A stretch of 33,115 bases of DNA. Origin: Prochlorococcus sp. AG-418-C09 (GTDB lineage Bacteria; Cyanobacteriota; Cyanobacteriia; PCC-6307; Cyanobiaceae). Numbering within the stretch: position 1 is the stretch's first letter; the number at the start of each line of letters is the position of its first letter. Made by a program: the position numbers and the translations under genes. Location: the NCBI GenBank assembly GCA_003214355.1, contig QCLS01000012.1:1-33115 (forward strand), in the 5' to 3' direction. Shown here piece by piece: positions 27,310 through 33,115 of the stretch. A model generated the notes under the pieces. That model was not told the DNA's origin. It was given only the letters and a program-made list of their open reading frames with translations, and did not search any database.

Positions 27310-27864
27310 TTAACGAGGACCATTAAGAGTAATGTTTTTGTCCTCTTCTCTTAGATCTCCATTCCTGCCTTGCTGGTTAGCAATTAAGGGCCATTGTGCC
27401 CCTTTAACAAGACATTTCTTGGCAAGATCGAAATCAATGATAATTTCCATTTCCGCAGGGTTTTTAGTCTTTTTGGATTCAATCAAATATTCCCTGCCAG
27501 ACCAACCAATAATTCCTGCAATATAAATAAAGAGGACGCCAGGAATAAGTAGATCTCCTTCATGACCCCTATTTAGTAATGCTCCAAATGGCTCTAATGG
27601 AGGTCCTATTAATAGATGAGGTAATCCATCATCTCCACAAAGAGCTTTTCCATAACGTTCAAATCTGGCGATGTCTTTTGGAGTAGTGGCTAAACTCGCT
27701 CTTTCAATAAATTTAGGATTCTCTGAACAAGTTTGGAGAGCAGATGCAGTAAACTCTGTACTGTCTCTATCAGCATTTAAAGTTGGTCCATTCGCAGCCA
27801 TAGCAAATGGAGTAATTCCGACAATTAAAAAAACTGAGGTTATGATTGAAAAAAAGAATTTCAT
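27310..27864 (-). CDS. psaF: Photosystem I subunit III
   Basis: PsaF provides the lumenal docking site for plastocyanin or cytochrome c6. I chose ATG 27864 (184 residues, [10 protein letters not shown]) over the in-frame TTG at 27873, because it gives a tidy signal peptide cleaved after about residue 23 (PFAMA). The mature protein has the conserved Cys46 and Cys76, the [18 protein letters not shown] block at about 68-85, and a membrane span near 105-121. The plant-type basic N-terminal helix is absent, as expected for cyanobacteria. psaJ follows on the same transcript. Confidence 0.95.
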   Translation of the reverse strand: MKFFFSIITSVFLIVGITPFAMAANGPTLNADRDSTEFTASALQTCSENPKFIERASLATTPKDIARFERYGKALCGDDGLPHLLIGPPLEPFGALLNRGHEGDLLIPGVLFIYIAGIIGWSGREYLIESKKTKNPAEMEIIIDFDLAKKCLVKGAQWPLIANQQGRNGDLREEDKNITLNGPR

Positions 27865-27880
27865 AGGTTGCAATCTTTAA

Positions 27881-27902
27881 TTCCTTATATATTTATGAGG
27901 AA
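27881..27902. repeat. Small inverted repeat in the psaF leader
   Basis: TTCCT at 27881-27885 and AGGAA at 27898-27902 form a five-base inverted repeat around a 12-base A/T core, 16 bases upstream of the psaF ATG. It could be a binding site or leader hairpin for psaFJ, but is short. Confidence 0.22.
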
Positions 27903-27936
27903 ATTAATATTAAAATAGAACAATTTTGAATGTTAT

Positions 27937-29007
27937 ATGCCTAAAGTGCTCGCGATTGAAACAAGTTGTGATGAGACTTCAGTTTCTGTAGTGTCAAATT
28001 ATCAAGATGTTTACAAAATTAATTCAAACATTGTTGCTTCTCAAATAAAGGATCACTCAAAATGGGGAGGAGTTGTCCCCGAACTTGCGGCTAGGAAACA
28101 TCTTGAACTTATACCTAATGTTCTTGAGAAGGCTCTTGAATCTGCGAGTGTAGATATCAATGGAATTGACTTAATAGCTTCTACTGTTGCTCCTGGATTA
28201 GTTGGTTGCCTGCGGGTAGGTTCTATTACTGCAAGGGCTCTATGTATGTTGCACTCAAAACCATATTTAGGGGTTCATCACTTAGAGGGGCATCTTGCAT
28301 CAGTTTTATTTTTAAAGGATTATCCTAGGCCACCTTTGCTGGTATTACTTGTAAGTGGGGGGCATACAGAACTAATTAAATTAGGAGAGAATAATATTAT
28401 TGAGAGGCTTGGAAGAAGTTTTGATGATGCTGCTGGCGAAGCTTTTGATAAAGTCGGCAGATTATTAGGCTTAAAATATCCAGGCGGCCCAGAAATTGAA
28501 AGAATTGCCCAGAATGGTGATCCTTTGAGATTTGATTTGCCAAAATGTAGAATTTCCGATGGTAAAGGAAGGTTCAGGAAATATGATTTTTCATTCAGTG
28601 GCCTAAAAACAGCTGTATTAAGACTCACTCAGAAAATTAATGAAACTGACGATATATTGCCTATTGAGGATATTGCTGCAAGTTTTGAAAGGGTTGTAGC
28701 AGAAGTTCTAGTGGAACGATCAATTGATTGCTGTGTTGATCACAATTTACACAATATTGTTGTTGTTGGTGGAGTAGCGGCAAATAATACATTAAGAAAA
28801 ATGATGATTAGAGAAGCCTCCAAAAAATCTATTAAAGTTGATTTAGCTCCTTTATCACTTTGTACTGATAACGCAGCTATGATTGGAGCTGCTGCTTTGT
28901 CTAGGCTAAATAATGGAAATTACAAGAGTTCCCTGAAACTTGGAGTTTCAGCAAGGCTGCCGATTGATTTAGCATCTTCTCTCTATGATAAGAATCCTCC
29001 TTTTTAA
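27937..29007 (+). CDS. tsaD: tRNA N6-threonylcarbamoyladenosine transferase
   Basis: TsaD (formerly Gcp) transfers the threonylcarbamoyl group to A37 of ANN-decoding tRNAs. The 356-residue ASKHA-fold protein begins VLAIETSCDETSVS at 4-17. The metal-binding HLEGH has His115 and His119. A later VVGGVAANNTLR block and the SFDDAAGEAFDKVGRLLGL segment complete the signature. TsaB, TsaC and TsaE are not in this window. The stop is eight bases before the hli gene, so the two are likely co-transcribed. Confidence 0.96.
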   Translation: MPKVLAIETSCDETSVSVVSNYQDVYKINSNIVASQIKDHSKWGGVVPELAARKHLELIPNVLEKALESASVDINGIDLIASTVAPGLVGCLRVGSITARALCMLHSKPYLGVHHLEGHLASVLFLKDYPRPPLLVLLVSGGHTELIKLGENNIIERLGRSFDDAAGEAFDKVGRLLGLKYPGGPEIERIAQNGDPLRFDLPKCRISDGKGRFRKYDFSFSGLKTAVLRLTQKINETDDILPIEDIAASFERVVAEVLVERSIDCCVDHNLHNIVVVGGVAANNTLRKMMIREASKKSIKVDLAPLSLCTDNAAMIGAAALSRLNNGNYKSSLKLGVSARLPIDLASSLYDKNPPF

Positions 29008-29015
29008 AAGAATTT

Positions 29016-29195
29016 ATGAATAATAAAATTGATAAAATTGAAAAAGAAGAGGAAAAGCTGGTAGATAAATCTGAGCTTAATTTATGGAAAAGAGGGTTTA
29101 CTCCGCAAGCAGAAATATGGAACGGGAGAATGGCCGTAATTGGAATTGGTTTAATATTGATATTAATTACTTGCCTGAACAAACTTTCCTTTTAG
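29016..29195 (+). CDS. hli: High-light-inducible (Hli) chlorophyll-binding protein
   Basis: A 59-codon frame from ATG 29016 to TAG 29193-29195 encodes an acidic/lysine-rich N-terminus and then the Hli core. The core has TPQAEIWNGRMAVIGIG at about 29-45, which holds the chlorophyll-ligand pair in EIWNGR, followed by one membrane helix. Hli proteins (SCPs) bind chlorophyll and carotenoid and protect photosystem assembly under excess light; marine picocyanobacteria carry many copies. This one follows tsaD by eight bases, so at least part of its expression probably comes from the tsaD promoter. Its exact subgroup cannot be told here. Confidence 0.92.
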   Translation: MNNKIDKIEKEEEKLVDKSELNLWKRGFTPQAEIWNGRMAVIGIGLILILITCLNKLSF

Positions 29196-29266
29196 AAAAT
29201 GATGTATCGCAAGTCTAAATTTGTAAATTAATAAATTTTTTTATATAGTTGATAAAAATATTAAAC

Positions 29267-29279
29267 TTGATTTAATCAA
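29267..29279. promoter_or_regulatory. Perfect palindrome upstream of the antiporter gene
   Basis: TTGATTTAATCAA is a six-base inverted repeat with one central base, in the 116-base gap between hli and the antiporter, 32 bases before the antiporter start. It has the size of a small dimeric-regulator operator, but no known consensus matches that I recognise. Confidence 0.25.
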
Positions 29280-29311
29280 ATAAATTAGTATTTTTATTAT
29301 CGGAAACCTAT

Positions 29312-30505
29312 ATGACGCCTGAAAGGCTAGGATTACTTTGGGGTATTACTGTTTTTGCAGGAGCAATAGCACGTTTAGTTTCTTCAATTACAGGCTTTCC
29401 AAGCGTAGTAATTCTTTTACTTTCTGGCCTTTTAATAGGAAGATCAGGATTAGGACTTGTTGAACCATTAGACCTTGGACAAGGGCTTGAAACAATTGTG
29501 GGCCTATTAGTTTGCTTGGTTTTGTTTGAAGGTGGTTTAAATCTTAGACTTCCAGAAGGCAATATAAGAAATACTGTACTAAGAATTTCATTATTGAGAT
29601 TAATAATTTCTCTTGCTGGAGGAGTATTAGTGGCACATGTATTTGCAGGTTTGTCATGGGAAGTGGCAGGGGTTTACAGTGCGATAGTTTTAGCTACCGG
29701 TCCAACAGTTATTTCTCCCTTAGTTGAACAGATAAAACTTGGTTCGCCTTTATCAGAAGTTTTGAAGGCAGAGGGTCTAGTTCTAGAGCCAATTGGTGCT
29801 GTACTTGCCTTATTATTACTTGAGCTGCTACTAGGTGATTTACATGGTATCAGAGAAGTTTTTATTGCTTTGATGCAAAGATTGGGTGGCGGTGTTCTTA
29901 TTGGGGCATTTGCAGGATGGGTGTTGTCTGAGATTCTTAAAAAAATTAAAAATGATTCTTCTTTTGGAATAGAACTTCAGGTAACTGTAGGGATTATCTT
30001 TTTGGTTTATGGTATTTGTGAATATTTTTTACCGGAGTCTGGATTGCCTGCTTCCGTAGCTGCAGGATTTATCGTAGGAAAGAGAGAGACTATAGATAAA
30101 GAGAGGCTAGATAATTTGATAAGTGAATTAGCACAACTTGCTATTACAGTACTGTTCCCTCTCCTTGCTTCTGATGTCTCTTGGGGTGAGTTAAGTCCTC
30201 TTGGTTGGGGAGGAATAATATGTGTTTTTGTTTTGATGCTTGTTGTTCGTCCAATTTCAATTTCTTTAGCGACGATTGGCCAAGAACTTGATCTAAAACA
30301 AAAAGTATTTCTGGCCTGGTTGGCACCTAGAGGGATTGTTACGGCAGCAGTGGCATCTCTTTTTGCGATAAGACTGGAACAGGCTGGTATATTAGGTGCA
30401 GGAAGACTCCAAGGTCTCGTATTCTTAACAATCCTAATGACTGTTGGGATTCAGGGACTTACAGCGAAACCTCTTGCAAGGTTTCTAAATCTGATAGATC
30501 CTTAG
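29312..30505 (+). CDS. Na+/H+ antiporter-like protein, CPA1 family
   Basis: The 397-residue protein has about 11-12 membrane segments and the architecture of the NhaP/CPA1 group. FEGGLNLRL at 72-80 is a family block. The core helix reads VLATGPTVISPLVEQ at 126-140, where classical CPA1 proteins have an ATDP motif with an ion-binding Asp; here Gly129-Gly130-like spacing gives ATGP instead. A second acidic site, EGLVLEPIGAVL, follows about 27 residues later. No C-terminal RCK/TrkA domain is attached. Sodium or potassium for proton exchange in the plasma membrane is likely; the ion is unproven. It ends three bases from gltX. Confidence 0.85.
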   Translation: MTPERLGLLWGITVFAGAIARLVSSITGFPSVVILLLSGLLIGRSGLGLVEPLDLGQGLETIVGLLVCLVLFEGGLNLRLPEGNIRNTVLRISLLRLIISLAGGVLVAHVFAGLSWEVAGVYSAIVLATGPTVISPLVEQIKLGSPLSEVLKAEGLVLEPIGAVLALLLLELLLGDLHGIREVFIALMQRLGGGVLIGAFAGWVLSEILKKIKNDSSFGIELQVTVGIIFLVYGICEYFLPESGLPASVAAGFIVGKRETIDKERLDNLISELAQLAITVLFPLLASDVSWGELSPLGWGGIICVFVLMLVVRPISISLATIGQELDLKQKVFLAWLAPRGIVTAAVASLFAIRLEQAGILGAGRLQGLVFLTILMTVGIQGLTAKPLARFLNLIDP

Positions 30506-30508
30506 TAA

Positions 30509-31945
30509 TTAGATCATTTCTAGACATTTTCTAACTCGTTTCTTATCTTCTCCATTTAATGCAAATAGCTCCCAACTGAGAATTAGATCTGGTCCTTTTA
30601 GCGATCCAAATAAAGCCACTCGTAAAGATCTCATCACTAAACCTTTCTTGATATTGTGCTCTTTCGCAATACTATTTAAAGCTTCTTTAGCAGAATTCTG
30701 ATTAATTTCTGGGTTCTTAGAATCTAAATATTCTATGATATGTTTTATCGACATTTTTACTTCGTCGTTTTTCAAGAACTGCATGGCATCTGGTTCAAAT
30801 TGTGATGTTTCAAAGAAAGGCTTAGATTGATCAACAACATCTTTCAATACTGTTATTGATTCTTGTAGTAGTGAGGTTAATTTCAAACCCCAAACATTAG
30901 ATGATGAATACCAGCCTTCTTTTTCCCAGTATTCCTTAAAGATAGTGTGCAATTTATCTTTCTTCATTGTTTTTATATATTGACTATTGATCCAATTAAG
31001 TTTTTCCCAACTAAACTTTGCACCTGATTTGTTTACATTTTCTAAATTAAAGTTTTTTGAAATATCAATTAAAGAGCAAAGTTCTCCTTCTCCAGTTTTA
31101 GGAGACCAACCTAAAAGAGCCATATAGTTAGATAATGCTTCGGGCAGATATCCCATTGTCTTAAAATCATCAATTGATGTTACACAATCACGCTTTGAAA
31201 GTTTCTTCCCATCACTGTTAAGGATCAAAGGAGTATGAGAAAAGACAGGTAAATTAAATCCCAGGGACTTGTAGATGAGAATTTGTTTCGCAGTATTTGA
31301 AATATGATCTTCTCCTCTAACAACATGAGTGATTCCCATGAAATTATCATCGACTACAACGGCTAAGTTATAAAGAGGTTCTCCAATTTCATAACCGAAT
31401 GCGCGCCGAGATAAAACCATATCCCCACCAAGATCTTTGCCTAACCATTTAATCTTTCCCCTTATTAAATCATTCCACTCAATAATTATCTCTTCTTCAA
31501 TTCTAAATCTGATAACTGATGATTTCCCTTCAGATATGAATCTTTCTATTTCTTTTTTCGTGAGATTTCTATGCCTATTATCATGTTTTGGTGGTAACCC
31601 ATTCAATTTCTGTTCATTTCTGAGTATTTTACTTTCTTCCTCTGTTGTAAAACATCTATAGGCAAAACCTTTTTGGAGAAGTTTATTAATAGTCGATTTA
31701 TGAATTTCGATTCTTTTACTTTGTTTAATTGGCTCTTCGTCCCAATCTAAACCTAACCATCTTAATCCATCTAAAATATTATTAGTAAATTCTTGTTTTG
31801 AGCGATTGCTGTCTGTATCTTCTATTCTTAAAAGGAATTTACCTTGAGTTTTTTTTGCATATAACCAATTAAACAGGGCAGTTCTTGCAGTGCCTATGTG
31901 TAATAAACCTGTTGGACTAGGAGCTAATCTTAAACGGTTTTCCAA
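30509..31945 (-). CDS. gltX: Glutamyl-tRNA synthetase
   Basis: GltX charges tRNA-Glu; in cyanobacteria it is also expected to mischarge tRNA-Gln for later amidation by GatCAB. The 478-residue class I enzyme has the HIGH-type motif [10 protein letters not shown] at 9-18 and the KMSKS-type motif KLSKR at 248-252. Its length is normal. The start is TTG at 31945, which is needed to keep the first strand before APSPTG. The gene begins 18 bases after tRNA-Asp on the same strand, so the tRNA may be cut from a shared precursor. Glutamyl-tRNA also feeds tetrapyrrole synthesis. Confidence 0.96.
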   Translation of the reverse strand: MENRLRLAPSPTGLLHIGTARTALFNWLYAKKTQGKFLLRIEDTDSNRSKQEFTNNILDGLRWLGLDWDEEPIKQSKRIEIHKSTINKLLQKGFAYRCFTTEEESKILRNEQKLNGLPPKHDNRHRNLTKKEIERFISEGKSSVIRFRIEEEIIIEWNDLIRGKIKWLGKDLGGDMVLSRRAFGYEIGEPLYNLAVVVDDNFMGITHVVRGEDHISNTAKQILIYKSLGFNLPVFSHTPLILNSDGKKLSKRDCVTSIDDFKTMGYLPEALSNYMALLGWSPKTGEGELCSLIDISKNFNLENVNKSGAKFSWEKLNWINSQYIKTMKKDKLHTIFKEYWEKEGWYSSSNVWGLKLTSLLQESITVLKDVVDQSKPFFETSQFEPDAMQFLKNDEVKMSIKHIIEYLDSKNPEINQNSAKEALNSIAKEHNIKKGLVMRSLRVALFGSLKGPDLILSWELFALNGEDKKRVRKCLEMI

Positions 31946-31963
31946 CTTAAATAGTTAAAAGAA

Positions 31964-32037
31964 CGGGACCGACGGGATTCGAACCCGCAACTTCCGCCGT
32001 GACAGGGCGGTGCTCTAACCAGTTGAACTACGGTCCC
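31964..32037 (-). tRNA. tRNA-Asp (GTC)
   Basis: The minus strand folds as a 74-base tRNA. The acceptor GGGACCG pairs with CGGTCCC, with discriminator G. The anticodon stem CCGCC/GGCGG holds the loop CTGTCAC with anticodon GTC, and GCGGG-TTCGAAT-CCCGT forms the T arm. CCA is not encoded. It lies 18 bases upstream of gltX. Confidence 0.96.
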
Positions 32038-32188
32038 AAGTTTAGTTGAAAATTTCTCTATTCAACCACTATAAATTATCAGATAGTGAAGCTCAAATAA
32101 TGTTGTTGTAATAAAAAAATTGGATTTTCTGCAAATTAATAAAAATTTTTAGATTGAACTAAATAATATAAATTAATTCTTGTTGGGA

Positions 32189-32377
32189 TTACGGTCTAAA
32201 GCCTGCCGGCTCAATAAGACGGACTTGGTTCCCTCTGGCAGTGAATTCTCTGCCTTGATCACTTTGAACAACAACTCGACCTCCAGATTTTACTCTGATT
32301 ACCCTTGCACGTACCCATCCAAGAGCGGCTGATTCAAGCACTTTTACAACATCGCCTGGTTGAAGATCTAGCTCCAT
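32189..32377 (-). CDS. 62-residue conserved protein, possibly SH3/KOW-like
   Basis: The small protein reads as a compact beta-barrel, with a PGDVVKVLES strand at 7-16, WVRARVIRVKSGGRVVV in the middle and FTARGNQVRLIEP near the end. Glycine-rich turns and alternating valines are typical of SH3-like or KOW folds found in ribosome- or nucleic-acid-associated proteins. I do not recognise a named family. The coding stretch is visibly richer in G and C than the rest of the window, and the protein is rich in Arg, Val and Gly rather than Lys, Ile and Asn. It lies between tRNA-Asp and tRNA-Trp, all on the minus strand. Confidence 0.72.
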   Translation of the reverse strand: MELDLQPGDVVKVLESAALGWVRARVIRVKSGGRVVVQSDQGREFTARGNQVRLIEPAGFRP

Positions 32378-32416
32378 CTCAAAAAAAAGTTAAATTACAA
32401 AAAGTTGGTTTCTTAA

Positions 32417-32489
32417 CGCGCCGTGGAGGACTTGAACCCCCGACATCAGGTTTTGGAGACCTGCGTTCTACCAACTGAACTAACGGCGC
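32417..32489 (-). tRNA. tRNA-Trp (CCA)
   Basis: The minus strand folds as a 73-base tRNA. The acceptor GCGCCGT pairs with ACGGCGC, with discriminator G. The anticodon stem CAGGT/ACCTG encloses CTCCAAA with anticodon CCA, and GGGGG-TTCAAGT-CCTCC forms the T arm. The terminal CCA is not encoded. It lies between rplS and the 62-residue gene. Confidence 0.95.
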
Positions 32490-32545
32490 ATTAGGTTTAT
32501 TATAAGCGCCTGTTCAACCCCATAGGTTGTTTATACTTTACAACT

Positions 32546-33019
32546 CTAACGGTCGAAACGTTGTTTAACGCGTGTAGCTTTACCTACTCTATCTCTTAAA
32601 TAGAAAAGTTTAGCTCTTCTTACTTTACCTCGACGTTCAACTTTTAGAGAGGCAACTTGAGGACTATGTAGCATAAATATTCTTTCCACACCAATACCCT
32701 GGAAGATTCTTCTTACAGTTATTGTCTGATTCAGCCCCCCGTGCCTTTTTGCAATAACAACACCTTCATAAGGCTGGACTCTCTCTTTGTTACCTTCTGT
32801 AATCTTTACTCCGACTTTAACTGTATCACCCACATAAATTGAAGGTAATTCTTTTTTTATTTGAGAGTCTTCAAAATCCTTTAACAAATCAATACTTAAT
32901 GCGCTGTACTTTGACTTGGCACTTTCTTTCTTTAAATCTTTAGAAGCTACTGACTTATCGCTATCTTCTTTATCAGAGATAGTGGCCTCGATATCATCCT
33001 TTTTAATTTCTTTTGCCAT
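32546..33019 (-). CDS. rplS: 50S ribosomal protein L19
   Basis: L19 sits at the 30S-50S interface. From ATG 33019 the protein has 157 residues; a TTG at 33034 could add five more, but AAAAGG just before the ATG supports the shorter form. The L19 core starts at about residue 50 ([16 protein letters not shown]) and contains [22 protein letters not shown] and the basic end [13 protein letters not shown]. An extra charged N-terminus of about 45 residues ([18 protein letters not shown] and more) is not part of the usual bacterial protein. It lies 27 bases downstream of another gene on the same strand. Confidence 0.94.
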   Translation of the reverse strand: MAKEIKKDDIEATISDKEDSDKSVASKDLKKESAKSKYSALSIDLLKDFEDSQIKKELPSIYVGDTVKVGVKITEGNKERVQPYEGVVIAKRHGGLNQTITVRRIFQGIGVERIFMLHSPQVASLKVERRGKVRRAKLFYLRDRVGKATRVKQRFDR

Positions 33020-33046
33020 TGACCTTTTATACAACGAAATTATATT

Positions 33047-33115
33047 TTAACCCTTAGCATCACTTTTAGAAACCTTTTTAAAGAAACTAATTTTTTTTGA
33101 GAGTATACCTAAGCC
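33047..33115 (-). CDS. 3' end of an unidentified gene (partial)
   Basis: On the minus strand an open frame enters from the right edge and ends at a TAA at 33047-33049. It leaves 22 residues, GLGILSKKISFFKKVSKSDA plus two more, rich in lysine. This looks like a C-terminal basic tail, 27 bases before the L19 start, so co-transcription with rplS is possible. The fragment is too short to identify, and a chance open frame cannot be ruled out. Confidence 0.4.
   Translation of the reverse strand, partial: GLGILSKKISFFKKVSKSDAKG

Noticed and set aside
31964-32489. Two tRNA genes as possible integration sites for a genomic island
   Set aside because: No integrase, duplicated tRNA end or foreign gene cluster is next to either tRNA.
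32515-32529. CAACC/GGTTG hairpin after rplS as a terminator
   Set aside because: The stem has only five pairs and no U tract follows it on the minus strand, so an intrinsic terminator is not supported.

Overview
The window looks like core chromosome of a picocyanobacterium, most likely Prochlorococcus of a high-light, low-GC clade. The DNA is strongly AT-rich and almost every gap is short. It carries oxygenic photosynthesis genes (petC-petA for the cytochrome b6f complex, psaF-psaJ for photosystem I, an Hli chlorophyll-binding protein), a cyanobacterial AbrB regulator, an aa3 oxidase set with its heme A enzymes, and several small cyanobacteria-only proteins. The organism is inferred from gene content, composition and protein resemblance; no database search was run. 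I saw no phage, transposon, integrase, CRISPR array or defence island, and no stretch over 300 bases lacks a gene.

Layout. 1-4.1 kb: the tail of an unidentified gene, a DUF2232-type membrane protein, a CobT-like (UPF0284) protein and a Tat-type lipoprotein resembling solute-binding proteins, then a convergent aldo/keto reductase with a ferredoxin tail. 4.2-5.2 kb: ribE and a cyAbrB regulator. 5.3-12.5 kb: a respiratory block, with ctaC-ctaD-ctaE on the minus strand and ctaA-ctaB (heme O and heme A) divergent on the plus strand, followed by a two-gene ABC-2 type transporter. 12.5-20 kb: a groEL copy without groES that ends in a repeated Gly/Met tail, a 60-residue membrane protein, fabG, ispD, an LD-carboxypeptidase, a UbiA-type prenyltransferase, ppx and a RodZ-like protein. 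20-24.8 kb: cobM, lgt, petA and petC on the minus strand, then DUF3067, tatC and an 86-residue membrane protein. 24.8-33.1 kb: an NFACT/RqcH protein, gmk, psaJ-psaF, tsaD-hli, a CPA1-type antiporter, tRNA-Asp with gltX, a 62-residue protein, tRNA-Trp, rplS and the tail of one more gene.

How they fit together. Electron transfer dominates: b6f subunits (PetA, PetC), the plastocyanin/cytochrome c6 docking subunit of photosystem I (PsaF), the terminal oxidase (CtaCDE) and its heme A supply (CtaAB), and a prenyltransferase probably serving plastoquinone. Export enzymes sit near likely clients: TatC is needed by the Rieske protein and probably by the RR-motif lipoprotein, and Lgt would lipidate that lipoprotein. 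CobM and the CobT-like protein point to cobamide synthesis.

The most notable sequence features are the five-copy 24-base repeat forming the GroEL tail, the fact that all nine convergent gene pairs meet within -32 to +12 bases, a compositionally distinct 62-codon gene between two tRNAs, an orphan Tat lipoprotein translationally coupled to the CobT-like gene, and unusual residues in cytochrome oxidase subunits I and II and in the antiporter. I did not find a clear new biological system; the findings are unusual details of an otherwise ordinary core region.
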